Shown piece after piece: positions 25,660 to 34,355 of a DNA stretch of 64,000 nt. The DNA is from Verrucomicrobiaceae bacterium UBA1938 (GTDB lineage Bacteria; Verrucomicrobiota; Verrucomicrobiia; Verrucomicrobiales; Verrucomicrobiaceae): assembly GCA_002336895.1 (NCBI GenBank), contig DDFC01000023.1:149584-213583 (forward strand), in the 5' to 3' direction. Both the position numbers and the translations under genes were made by a program. Each line of letters opens with the position of its first letter. Positions within the stretch are counted from its first letter, which is position 1. The notes under the pieces were generated by a model, which searched no databases, was not told the DNA's origin, and saw only the letters and a program-made list of their open reading frames with translations.

Positions 25660-26999
25660 AGACCGGCATTTCAGCAGTCCCCCCGTTTCCCATCACAGGC
25701 ACCGATGGCTTTGTCGTGGCCCTGGATTATCTCTCGCGGTCTGCCGATGGCCGCGGCTTGGATGCACTGAGCGAAATTCAGGTATGCGGCGTGCCGGATC
25801 ACGACCGCCTGCGCTGGCTTGCAGCCGAACTGCCAAGACGCCTGCCGCTGCTGCATGCCACGCTGCGAAAGAACGGCCTCTTTGGTGTGCCTTATTGGGA
25901 ATGCACAGGCGAGGCAGCGGCGATTCCCATCGAGTTCCATCGCATCGCTGGCGTCGAAGGACCTGAGGCTTCAATGATAGAGTCTATTTCGACACTGCGC
26001 AGAAAACGCATGCAGGGCCGCCAGCGCACCACCCTGGGCCCGCCGCACATCCATCTGGACGTGGTGCGCACGAGTAGCGGGACCTGGTCCATTCTGATGA
26101 ACTGGTCTCATCTGCTGCTGGATGGCACAGGCGTGGAGCTGCTCTTCAGGCACATGGATGAACTATGGAATGAGCCCCATGCCATTTCGCCAGTGCAGCC
26201 TGTGACACGAAACGACAAGCCATGGTGGAGGTTGTTTCAAGAGAGCGAAAGCTGCGGCACCCATCTCATGAACCTGGGAGCTGAACCTTTTGTCTCAGCA
26301 AGCCGGGGCAAAGTCGTCAGCGGGCGGCGCTGCTGCCTGTGGGAAACCTTTTCGAAGGAGGAAACAGCACGGATCAAGCTCACGCTCGGCAAGATCGGCG
26401 GCGACATGATGCGCACGTTTTTTTATGCCGGACTTGCAGCCCGCTGTCATCAGGTGGTCTTCCAGTCACGCGGAAATACGAACCTGTCATACGCCATAAC
26501 CATGCCGGTGCAGCAGCGCCCGAAAGACAGCGCCGGACGCACTGCGATCTTCCAGAACCACATGTCGATGTTTTTCTACATCCTGAAGGATGCCGACCTG
26601 ACCGATCTGGCCAAAGCGAGCAAAGCGCTAATGCGGCAACACATGGAGCATCTGAAACTCAAGCGGCACCTGTCCTTTAACTCCATGCAGCTTCTCACAC
26701 GCTGCATGCCGGGAAAGACCATGCTGGATCTGGTGCGACTGGCCCAGCGCGGTGAAATCGCCTCCTGCTACCACGCCTACACAGGCAGCTTTGGTGAAGG
26801 CATGAGCTCGTTCTGCGGGGGCGAGATCCTCAACGCCATTCACATGCCCACGGTGAATGCGCCCCCTGGCAGCGGCCTCTTTGTGTCCGAGTGCCAGGAC
26901 CAGCTCACGGTGACTGTGAGCTACCTCGACACCTGCCTCAGCGAATCCGAGACCGAACTGATGCGTGAGCGCTGGCGTTCTGATCTTCTCGGTGAATGA
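25656..26999 (+). CDS. Stand-alone condensation/acyltransferase-superfamily enzyme
   Basis: A 447-residue protein resembling the CAT-like superfamily that includes NRPS condensation domains, PapA acyltransferases and wax-ester/diacylglycerol acyltransferases. The motif is SHLLLDGTGVELLF with His152 and D156-G157 (HxxxDG); the first His of the HHxxxDG form is Ser here, as in some acyltransferase branches. RLPLLHATLRK near residue 62-72 and SYAITMPVQQRP and FFYILKDADLTDL later fit the two-lobed layout. It would transfer an acyl group from a carrier or CoA to an amine, alcohol or thiol. The next gene begins 2 bases after the stop. Exact acceptor unknown. Confidence 0.75.
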   Translation: MKTGISAVPPFPITGTDGFVVALDYLSRSADGRGLDALSEIQVCGVPDHDRLRWLAAELPRRLPLLHATLRKNGLFGVPYWECTGEAAAIPIEFHRIAGVEGPEASMIESISTLRRKRMQGRQRTTLGPPHIHLDVVRTSSGTWSILMNWSHLLLDGTGVELLFRHMDELWNEPHAISPVQPVTRNDKPWWRLFQESESCGTHLMNLGAEPFVSASRGKVVSGRRCCLWETFSKEETARIKLTLGKIGGDMMRTFFYAGLAARCHQVVFQSRGNTNLSYAITMPVQQRPKDSAGRTAIFQNHMSMFFYILKDADLTDLAKASKALMRQHMEHLKLKRHLSFNSMQLLTRCMPGKTMLDLVRLAQRGEIASCYHAYTGSFGEGMSSFCGGEILNAIHMPTVNAPPGSGLFVSECQDQLTVTVSYLDTCLSESETELMRERWRSDLLGE

Positions 27000-27000
27000 T

Positions 27001-28284
27001 ATGCCAATGAATCCAGACGTCCTCATCATCGGCGGTGGCAGCGCAGGCGTGGCGGCGGCTCTGGCCGCGGCACGTCAGGGCGCGGCCACACTGCTGGTGG
27101 AGCGCCACGGATTTCTGGGCGGCGCAGGCACGGCCTCGCTCGTGCATTCGTTCTGCGGATTGTACGATCTGCCGCCATCCCCCGATGCCGCCCCCCGCGT
27201 GTCCAATCCCGGCCTGCCAGCCGAGCTGGAGCGTGAGCTTCTGGCTCAAGGCATGGCTCATGGTCCGCTGCGCATGGGCAGGGTGGATGTGCTGCTGCAC
27301 CAGCCTCAGCGTCTGGCTGGTTTCCTCGATCAATGGTGCATCAAACAGTCGGATCTGGAAGTGCTGCTGCACACCGAAGTCACCGGATGCGCTGTGGAGG
27401 CTAACCGTATCACTAAGGTGACGCTGCAATGCCGGGGCACATCGTTGCAGGTGCAGCCGCGCACGCTGGTGGATGCCAGCGGAGATGCCGTGCTGGCTGT
27501 CCACACAGGTCATGCCTTTGAAATGACACCGGCTCATGAGTTGCAGCGCCCGGCCTACATCGTCGGCATCGGAGAGATCGATGCCTCCACACTCAAGGGC
27601 GATGGACCGCTCAAAATCGCCGGCTGCCTGGCGCGGGCCATTCAGGAGAAAAAACTGCCCGCCTCCGCATCAGGTGCCCACTTCCGGGCCAGCCCGGCAT
27701 CGGGCGAAGCCTTTCTCACGCTCGATCTCCCGGGGGACTCGCCAGACTGTGCGTTTGATTCCACGGACCCACGCAGCCTGACCTCGATCGAGATGCAGGG
27801 ACGAGAGGTCACCCATGCCATCGTGGATCATCTGAAAGCAACTCTGGATGGCTTTGCCCGGGCACGAATCACCACCCTGCCCGTGCGTGCAGGCATTCGT
27901 GAAAGCCGTCGCTGGATCGGCGAGAGCATCGTCACCGAAGATGACATCCTTTCCAGCCGCAGCGGAGAGCTGTCAGTGGCAAATGCCACATGGCCCATCG
28001 AGCTGCGCGAAACCGCCCGCGGCCCGCGCCTTGTCTATCCGCATGAGCCCAAAGCCTGCGGCATTTCTCTCTCAGCTCTACGCGCACGTGATCTGCGGAA
28101 TGTCTTCATCGCAGGCCGCTGCCTGTCCGCCACACACCGGGCGCAGGCAAGCACCCGCGTAATGGGCACAGCACTGGCCACCGGGCAGGCGGCAGGCATT
28201 GCAGCAGCATTGCCGGATCAGAACACCGCTCTCCTGGCATCACAAGTGCGAACGATTTTGAGCCAACTGCAACCAGCCAAGTGA
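27001..28284 (+). CDS. FAD-dependent oxidoreductase (FAD_oxidored/PF12831 type)
   Basis: A 427-residue flavoprotein. The dinucleotide-binding motif is IIGGGSAGVAAALAAARQG, followed by the ERHGFLGGAGTASLVH segment with the GG-x-G pattern characteristic of the PF12831 family. A C-terminal GRCLSATHRAQASTRVMGTALATGQAAGIAAA is the matching FAD-contacting end. Starts at 27001 and 27007 are both possible; the former follows the previous stop by 1 base. Members include enzymes acting on sugars and on unknown small molecules; in this operon oxidation of the tethered or free intermediate is plausible. The stop overlaps the next GTG start (GTGA). Related but longer FAD proteins occur at 58-61 kb and 63-64 kb. 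Confidence 0.85.
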   Translation: MPMNPDVLIIGGGSAGVAAALAAARQGAATLLVERHGFLGGAGTASLVHSFCGLYDLPPSPDAAPRVSNPGLPAELERELLAQGMAHGPLRMGRVDVLLHQPQRLAGFLDQWCIKQSDLEVLLHTEVTGCAVEANRITKVTLQCRGTSLQVQPRTLVDASGDAVLAVHTGHAFEMTPAHELQRPAYIVGIGEIDASTLKGDGPLKIAGCLARAIQEKKLPASASGAHFRASPASGEAFLTLDLPGDSPDCAFDSTDPRSLTSIEMQGREVTHAIVDHLKATLDGFARARITTLPVRAGIRESRRWIGESIVTEDDILSSRSGELSVANATWPIELRETARGPRLVYPHEPKACGISLSALRARDLRNVFIAGRCLSATHRAQASTRVMGTALATGQAAGIAAALPDQNTALLASQVRTILSQLQPAK

Positions 28285-29651
28285 ACATCGTCGATCTCAT
28301 CTTCTCACGCAGCACCGCCGCTCATCCGGCCATCATCAGCACCGAGCTGCAACTGAGCTACGGCGAGCTGGAAACGCGCATGAAAACCTGCGCACAGCGC
28401 ATGAGCGCAGACTCCGCCTGGCCGCGAAAAGAGCGTCCCCGCATCGGCTTGAACGCACCCAGCAGCGCGGACTACATCGTGCTGGCCCTGTCCATTCTGC
28501 AGCAAAACGCCTGCTTTGTCCCTATTCCCAATGAGCTGACGACAGCGGAACGCGCGCAGCTTGCCAGATCAACCGCGCTGGATGCCATCGTGCATGCGCA
28601 AAACGCGGAGGAGTGGCGCATCGAGGCGGTGACTCATGATTCACCTCCAGCTTTTGATGAAGCAGTGCTTTCAGCACTGAACCCCGCCTTCATCCGCTTC
28701 AGCAGCGGCACCACGGGTGCCTCGAAGGGCATTGTCATCTCCCATGAAACGCTGCTGGCACGCATCACGGCGGCGAATGAAGGCCTGCGGATTGGGTCGC
28801 AGGACCGTGTGCTGTGGGTTCTGCCAATGGCGCACCATTTTGCGGTGTCCATCGTTCTATATCTTTACCACGGTGCCACAACCATCCTCGCACCGGCGAG
28901 TGATCCGAAGGTGATGATCGAGATGATGCGGTCCCACGGCGCCACGGTGATGTACGGCTCTCCCTACCACTACACCATGCTCTCCGGCCAGCCCGATGCC
29001 GCCAGTCTTGGCTCTCTGCGGCTGGCCGTGTCCACAGCGTTTGCCCTGACGAACGAAGTGGCTGAGCTGTTTGCCAGCAAGACGGGCCTGCATCTCACGC
29101 AGGGCATGGGCATCATCGAAGCCGGACTGCCGATCCTGAACCTGCAACACTCCAAGGACAAGCCAACCTCCATCGGGCAACCTTTGCCAGCCTTTGAAGT
29201 GAAGCTGGATGATGGCGAGCTGATGCTCCGCGGCCCGGGCATCTTTGACGCCTACCTGACCCCCTGGCAGCCGCGCGAGGCCGTGCTGCGCGACGGATGG
29301 TTCGCCACGGGCGACGTCGCCGAAGTGGACACGGACGGCTGCTACTACCTGCGCGGCCGGGTGCGCAGCGTGATCAATGTGGGCGGGCTGAAATGCTTCC
29401 CCGAAGAGGTGGAGGCTGTGCTGTGCAGCCATCCAGGTGTGAAAGCTGCGCGAGTGTCCGCACGCGCGCATCCCGCCCTGGGCGCCATGCCGACTGCTGA
29501 CATCATCCCCCAGGATGCCTCTGCCCCTCCGGCAGTAATTGAGCTGAGAAAACTTTGCCAGGAGCGGCTCTCCGCCTACAAAGTGCCGTTGTTCTACACC
29601 TTTGTCACCGAGCTGCCGCTGACCGCCAGCGGCAAGCTCCGCCGCTACTGA
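28281..29651 (+). CDS. Adenylate-forming acyl/aryl ligase (ANL superfamily)
   Basis: A 456-residue ATP-dependent ligase. The start is GTG 28281 overlapping the upstream stop. The phosphate-binding loop FSSGTTGASKG lies at 140-150; WFATGDVAEVDTDGCYYLRGR is the A7/A8 hinge; SVINVGGLKCFPEEVEA matches A8; and PLTASGKLRRY at the very C-terminus contains the catalytic Lys (A10). It is at the short end of the family (typical 500-550), with a compact N-terminal lobe. Likely job: activate a carboxylic acid as the AMP ester and load it on the carrier protein at 25402, or on CoA. The specificity pocket does not point clearly to one substrate. Confidence 0.9.
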   Translation: MNIVDLIFSRSTAAHPAIISTELQLSYGELETRMKTCAQRMSADSAWPRKERPRIGLNAPSSADYIVLALSILQQNACFVPIPNELTTAERAQLARSTALDAIVHAQNAEEWRIEAVTHDSPPAFDEAVLSALNPAFIRFSSGTTGASKGIVISHETLLARITAANEGLRIGSQDRVLWVLPMAHHFAVSIVLYLYHGATTILAPASDPKVMIEMMRSHGATVMYGSPYHYTMLSGQPDAASLGSLRLAVSTAFALTNEVAELFASKTGLHLTQGMGIIEAGLPILNLQHSKDKPTSIGQPLPAFEVKLDDGELMLRGPGIFDAYLTPWQPREAVLRDGWFATGDVAEVDTDGCYYLRGRVRSVINVGGLKCFPEEVEAVLCSHPGVKAARVSARAHPALGAMPTADIIPQDASAPPAVIELRKLCQERLSAYKVPLFYTFVTELPLTASGKLRRY

Positions 29652-29659
29652 ATCCAGTC

Positions 29660-30958
29660 ATGAGCCAGAATCCACGCATTGCCATTCTAGGTGCAGGGCC
29701 CGCCGGAAGCGCGCTTGCTGCGCTGCTCGCCCGTCAGGGCATCCAGTCGCTTGTTTACGATGATGAGAAGCGCCCGGCCATGCTCGTGGGCGAGTCGTTG
29801 ATACCCGCCATCGTCGCAATCCTGCAGCGCATGGGCATCGAGGACAAAGTGGCCGCCATCGCACAATTCAAGCCCGGTGCCAGCTTCATTCATCATTGCG
29901 GTACGCAGATGCACTTTGATTTCCGCAGTGTGACAGGCCGTCTGCCTCCCTACGCCTACAACGTGCCACGGCCCGCGTTTGACGATGTGATCAAAGACCA
30001 CGCCAAGTCTCTGGGAGTACGTTTTGTGAAACACCGCGCCGGGCTGGTGGCGCATCCTGGAGGCACCCCTGAACTTGAGCTGGACACCGAGTCTCTGGCT
30101 GCTGGTGGATATGAGAGTGGCGCCAAGCCGGATCTCATCATCGACTGCAGCGGCCGCACCCGCACCTCGGCACGGCTGCTGGGCATTGGCGCTGACACCG
30201 GTCCGCGCCGGGACACCGCCCACTTTGCCCACTTCACAGGCATTGATCATCCCTACGTCGCAGGGCAGATCGTGATCACCTACCACCCCTGGGGCTGGAG
30301 CTGGCGCATCCCGCTGCCAGACTGCCTGAGCTTTGGCATGGTCATGAACCCCAAGTCCCTGGCGGAGTTTGGCTCCAACGCCGAGGAGCGGCTGGACAAG
30401 GTGCTGGCCACTGATCCCACGCTCTCCCCGCTTACAGCCAACCGCCAGCGTGTAAGCGACGCCTACACCTACACCAACTACCAGCTCATCTCTGACCGCG
30501 CGCACGGCCCCGGCTGGGTCTCCGCAGGAGATGCCTTCGGGTTTGTCGATCCCATGCTTTCCCCGGGAGTCTTTCTGGCGCTGGACGCTGCGGAGTCTCT
30601 GAGCGCCATGTTTGCCCGCCATGGTGAAAAACTGCTGGATCACCCCCAGCAACTGCTCAAGGAACTGGGGAGCTATGAGCAGCGCCAGCGTGCCTGGCAT
30701 GAGGCCTGGCATGAGCTGATCGAGTACTTTTACGATGGCCGCATTGTGGCCTTCTACGAGCGCGGCATGAAACTCAAGTCCGACTATCCAGGCGCTTTCA
30801 GCAACATGATGGAGCGCATCAGCTCACGCACCCTTGCACTCATGGCATCGGGGGCCACCACCATGTCCACTTTCAGCCGGATGTACCTGAAATGCTGCTC
30901 CAAATGGCTGCTGACTCCCGGTCGGGCGCAGGTTCTGGCACTCCCTAAAAACATCTGA
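29660..30958 (+). CDS. Flavin-dependent halogenase-type enzyme
   Basis: A 432-residue flavoprotein of the tryptophan/phenol halogenase (PF04820-like) group. GAGPAG at 11-16 binds FAD; VGESLIPAIVAILQRMGI at 43-60 is typical; Lys71 in QFKPGASF aligns by pattern with the conserved halogenase lysine that channels hypohalite; WSWRIP at 213-218 matches the WxWxIP motif that blocks monooxygenation; SAGDAFGFVDPMLSPG carries F295-x-x-P298-x-x-S301-x-G303, described as a halogenase signature. These residues favour halogenation over simple hydroxylation, but related enzymes in aryl-polyene and flexirubin-like clusters lack proven halogenase activity. It would need reduced FAD from a reductase not encoded nearby. 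Start at ATG 29660 (the frame opens earlier inside the ligase gene). Confidence 0.85.
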   Translation: MSQNPRIAILGAGPAGSALAALLARQGIQSLVYDDEKRPAMLVGESLIPAIVAILQRMGIEDKVAAIAQFKPGASFIHHCGTQMHFDFRSVTGRLPPYAYNVPRPAFDDVIKDHAKSLGVRFVKHRAGLVAHPGGTPELELDTESLAAGGYESGAKPDLIIDCSGRTRTSARLLGIGADTGPRRDTAHFAHFTGIDHPYVAGQIVITYHPWGWSWRIPLPDCLSFGMVMNPKSLAEFGSNAEERLDKVLATDPTLSPLTANRQRVSDAYTYTNYQLISDRAHGPGWVSAGDAFGFVDPMLSPGVFLALDAAESLSAMFARHGEKLLDHPQQLLKELGSYEQRQRAWHEAWHELIEYFYDGRIVAFYERGMKLKSDYPGAFSNMMERISSRTLALMASGATTMSTFSRMYLKCCSKWLLTPGRAQVLALPKNI

Positions 30959-30962
30959 CCTG

Positions 30963-31709
30963 ATGCTCTCACGCCTGCGTACCTCGGCCACCGCAGCGTA
31001 CGTGCTGCCGCTGCTGCTCTTCACCCTGATGGGGTCGCTGCCCGGCATGTTTCGCATCGAAAACTCCGAGCTGCCCTGGCACATACGAGCCCCGGAGCAC
31101 TGGGTATATCCCCTGCAGACGATCCTGTGCGCCGCTGTGCTGGTATTTTTCCGCCGCCATTATGTTTTCAAACCCTGGCGCGGCCTGGGTCTGGCCACCC
31201 TGCTGGGCCTCGTGGGCATCGCCGTCTGGGTGGCTCCTGCCATGCTGCGTGAATCTTTGATCCAGCATGGTCATGCGGCAGCCTCCTGGTGGCCATGGCT
31301 CGGGATGGCCGAACGGCTGAAGGGATTTGACCCGACGATTGCGCAGGATTCCACCTTGTGGTTCAGCCTCGTCGTAGGCATGCGATTTGCACGCATGGTG
31401 CTGGTGGTGCCATTTGTGGAGGAGCTCTTCTGGCGCGGTTTTCTCATGCGCTACCTGCTCACAGAAGACGGCCGGTTTGAGCGAGTGGCGTTTGGCACAC
31501 ACCGCTGGAAGACTTTTTGGATTGTCACGACGTCGGTGATGCTGATCCACAACAGTGAGGACTACCTCGGCGCCTTCGTCTGGGGCTCGCTGATGTACCT
31601 GGTGGCAGTGCGCACCCGAAGCCTCGGTGCGTGCGTGTTCATGCACGCCGTGGGCAACCTGGCCCTGGGACTCTATGTGATGAAAACGCAGCAGTGGGGC
31701 TTCTGGTGA
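30963..31709 (+). CDS. CPBP-family intramembrane metalloprotease (CAAX-protease-related)
   Basis: A 248-residue polytopic protein with about seven hydrophobic segments. The Abi/CPBP motifs are present: EELFWRGF with Glu153, Glu154 and Arg158; His196 in LIHNSEDYLGAF; and HAVGN with His228 and Asn232. The size and VVPFVEELFWRGFLMRYLL text resemble the CAAX-protease-related proteins that accompany exosortase/PEP-CTERM systems, and PEP-CTERM proteins are encoded at 34.4 and 48.7 kb. It could instead serve the upstream cluster (immunity, maturation or export), since it starts 4 bases after the halogenase stop. Its stop codon abuts the lpxD stop on the other strand with no space between them. Confidence 0.82.
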   Translation: MLSRLRTSATAAYVLPLLLFTLMGSLPGMFRIENSELPWHIRAPEHWVYPLQTILCAAVLVFFRRHYVFKPWRGLGLATLLGLVGIAVWVAPAMLRESLIQHGHAAASWWPWLGMAERLKGFDPTIAQDSTLWFSLVVGMRFARMVLVVPFVEELFWRGFLMRYLLTEDGRFERVAFGTHRWKTFWIVTTSVMLIHNSEDYLGAFVWGSLMYLVAVRTRSLGACVFMHAVGNLALGLYVMKTQQWGFW

Positions 31710-32747
31710 TCAGCCCTCTTTTTCGGCGGCGATCTGCGCCTCCAGCTCTTTCACCCGGGCAAGAAGCTGCGGCAGGCGGTTGATGCCTGCCATCCGGCGC
31801 TTTTCCTCCCTGGCAGGATTGGCGGGGAAGCCCAGATATTTGCCGCCTGCAGGCAAATCACGTGTGACCCCGCAGCGTGCGGCGAGCGTGCTCTGAGATC
31901 CCACATGCACATGCCCGGCAATGCCCACCTGTGCGGCAATCACCACATAGTCTCCCACCGTCGCGCTGCCCGCGATGGCCGTGCAGGCCACGATGATGCA
32001 GTGTCTCCCGATGACCACGTTGTGCCCAATCTGCACGAGGTTGTCGATTTTGGTGCCCTCACCGATCCACGTGCGGCCAAACCGCGCACGGTCCACCGTG
32101 CTGCCAGCTCCGATCTCCACATCATTGTCGATCTGGACGATGCCCGCCTGACGCACCTTGCGGTGGCGTCCCTGACTGAATTCGTAGCCAAATCCGTCGG
32201 ATCCGATGACGACCCCGGAGTGCAGCGACACACCATCTCCCAGAATACACTCGGCGTGCACGGTGCAGTTGGCATGCAGCTTGGATCCTTTGCCGATGAC
32301 CACGTTCCGCCCGACAAAACAACCGGGACCGATGTCAACTCCATCTCCCAGCTCCGCCCCGGCTTCCACCACCGCGTTGGCCCCGATGGCCACTCGCTCC
32401 GGATTGAACCTGACACCGTCAGCCACAACAGCCGAAGCGTGCACTCCAGGAGCAAAGGGCTGGGGCTGGAATCCATACGTCTCCACGATCTGCTCGAAGG
32501 AGCGAGAAGGGTCAGACACTGCAATGCAGGCTGCGTGCTGTGGAAACTCCGTCCACCCCAGCGGCACCAGCACAGCGCTGGCCTTGGTGTTCACCAGCCG
32601 TTCGTTGTAGCGGGAGTCATGAAAGAAGCTCAGATCGCCTGCAATGGCTTCCTTCAGGGAGGCAAAGCCAGTAATCTGCCCGGCTGGATCACCGCACAGG
32701 ACGGTCCCTCCGACTAGGGCTGCGAGGTCGATCAGGGAGATTTTCAT
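31710..32747 (-). CDS. lpxD: UDP-3-O-acylglucosamine N-acyltransferase
   Basis: Third step of lipid A synthesis: transfers a hydroxyacyl chain from ACP to the 2-amino group of UDP-3-O-acyl-glucosamine. About 345 residues; ATG 32747 was chosen (ATG 32756 would add three residues). The N-terminal uridine-binding domain (MKISLIDLAALVGG to about 100) is followed by the left-handed beta-helix of hexapeptide repeats (GVHASAVVADGV, IGANAVVEAGAELGDG, IGPGCFVG). The catalytic His lies in NLVQIGHNVVIG. The helix ends in a short coiled extension (LPQLLARVKELEAQI). Its presence implies an LPS-type outer membrane. Confidence 0.95.
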   Translation of the reverse strand: MKISLIDLAALVGGTVLCGDPAGQITGFASLKEAIAGDLSFFHDSRYNERLVNTKASAVLVPLGWTEFPQHAACIAVSDPSRSFEQIVETYGFQPQPFAPGVHASAVVADGVRFNPERVAIGANAVVEAGAELGDGVDIGPGCFVGRNVVIGKGSKLHANCTVHAECILGDGVSLHSGVVIGSDGFGYEFSQGRHRKVRQAGIVQIDNDVEIGAGSTVDRARFGRTWIGEGTKIDNLVQIGHNVVIGRHCIIVACTAIAGSATVGDYVVIAAQVGIAGHVHVGSQSTLAARCGVTRDLPAGGKYLGFPANPAREEKRRMAGINRLPQLLARVKELEAQIAAEKEG

Positions 32748-32827
32748 GAGGGGCATGATCTGTGGCGGGTGTTTTTGATTTCCACGCCGGCTTTCACAGA
32801 CGCATTGTTTGTTGGATTTGGCTTCGG

Positions 32828-34150
32828 TTAACCCTGCAGCGTTTCAACCCGCATCCAGCCAGGCTCTCCACGCACGCAGTCGAGCTTGCTGATGGCCCCC
32901 AGCGCCGCCTTCATGTCGCCAAGGCGGGCATCATGGATCATGAGGACGAGGGATGTCTCTCCGCTGGTGTCTTCTAGATCTTCAGGCTGAATCATGGAGG
33001 AGATGCCGATGCCACGCTCTCCCAAAACAGTGGCCACCTGGGCCAGCACTCCGGGTACGTCGTCCACCGTCAGGCGCAGGTAGTAGTGGGAGACAGTATC
33101 TTCCACCGGCTTGGATTTGCCATACAGGCCGTGCGGGACAAAGCCGCTGTGACGCGCCCCATGCATGAGCACGGCGGCGGCTTCGCACAGGTCGCTGATG
33201 ACGCTGCTGCTGGTGGGGTCCTGCCCGGCACCGCGTCCGTAGAAAAGGGTCTCGCCCACCACGTCTCCATTTACCAGCACCGCATTGAACGCTCCACTCA
33301 CGCTTGCAAGAACATGTGACAAAGGCACCAGCGTAGGCTGTGTGCGCACCTCGACGAGCCCGTTTTCATCCGCACGGATGACTGAGAGCAGCTTGATGGT
33401 GTAGCCCAGCCTTGCGGCAAAACGGAAGTCTGTGATGCTCACGCGATCCACGCCCTCCACATACACCTTGTCCTGCGGAATCCAAAAACCGTAGCTCAAT
33501 GAGGCCAGGATGATGGCCTTGTGCGCGGCATCCCAGCCACTGACGTCCAGCGTGGGGTCGGCCTCGGCGTAGCCCTTGTCCTGAGCTTCCTGCAGAGCAT
33601 CCTGGTAACTCAGTCCAGCCTGGGACATGCGAGTGAGGATATAGTTGCAGGTGCCGTTGATGATACCGTGGATGGAGCGGATGTGATTGCCCACCAGCCC
33701 CTCCTGCAGAACTTGGATGATCGGGATTCCCCCGGCCACGGCCGCTTCAAAATAGATCGGCACGCCGCACTCCTCCGCCAGGGCAAAAAGCTCCTTCCCA
33801 CGTTCTGCCAGCAGCGCTTTGTTGCCGGTCACCACGATCTTTTTGGCCCTCAGCGCGGCGGCCACCATCTCGTAGGCCGTGGTCGTGCCACCAATGAGCT
33901 CTACGATCACAGGGATGGTGGGATCATTGATCAACTCCCGCCAGTCGGTGGTCAGCATGGCTGCGGGCACCTCCACGTCCCGCGGACGGGAGATATCGCG
34001 CACGGCCACCCGGGTCACATGCAGTTCAGCGCCAATACGACGGCTGATCAGGGATCGATTCTTTTCCAGATTCTTGAACACCCCAGCCCCCACATTGCCT
34101 AAACCTGCCAAACCTATGTTAATAATGCGAGGAGAACTGACGGAAGACAT
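32828..34150 (-). CDS. hom: Homoserine dehydrogenase
   Basis: Reduces aspartate semialdehyde to homoserine for threonine, methionine and isoleucine synthesis. The start at 34150 gives 440 residues (MSSVSSPRIINIGLAGLGNVGAGV). The NAD(P) motif GLAGLGNVG is intact; EAAVAGGIPIIQVLQEGL and HGIINGTCNYILTRM are the family signatures with the catalytic Lys nearby (GNKALLAERG). A C-terminal ACT domain (LTVDDVPGVLAQVATVLGE, about 350-430) indicates feedback control, probably by threonine. It acts upstream of ilvA at 61.7 kb in isoleucine synthesis. Divergent from the PEP-CTERM gene at 34356. Confidence 0.94.
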   Translation of the reverse strand: MSSVSSPRIINIGLAGLGNVGAGVFKNLEKNRSLISRRIGAELHVTRVAVRDISRPRDVEVPAAMLTTDWRELINDPTIPVIVELIGGTTTAYEMVAAALRAKKIVVTGNKALLAERGKELFALAEECGVPIYFEAAVAGGIPIIQVLQEGLVGNHIRSIHGIINGTCNYILTRMSQAGLSYQDALQEAQDKGYAEADPTLDVSGWDAAHKAIILASLSYGFWIPQDKVYVEGVDRVSITDFRFAARLGYTIKLLSVIRADENGLVEVRTQPTLVPLSHVLASVSGAFNAVLVNGDVVGETLFYGRGAGQDPTSSSVISDLCEAAAVLMHGARHSGFVPHGLYGKSKPVEDTVSHYYLRLTVDDVPGVLAQVATVLGERGIGISSMIQPEDLEDTSGETSLVLMIHDARLGDMKAALGAISKLDCVRGEPGWMRVETLQG

Positions 34151-34355
34151 GGTGGATGAAGTGCCTGAGGTGAGGGATCGTAGACATGGCGGAGGTGTAA
34201 GAAACTCGCAAGCGGGAAGGCTGCTAATGAGAAACTCGCTCAACAACCCGCCTCCAAGGCAGCTAACCATTCAAAATGAGACGTCTGCATCAAAATCGGC
34301 ACAAGAAATATCTTGTCCAACCCGGCCTCTATCTGATAGGGTTTTTTCTAAATCG

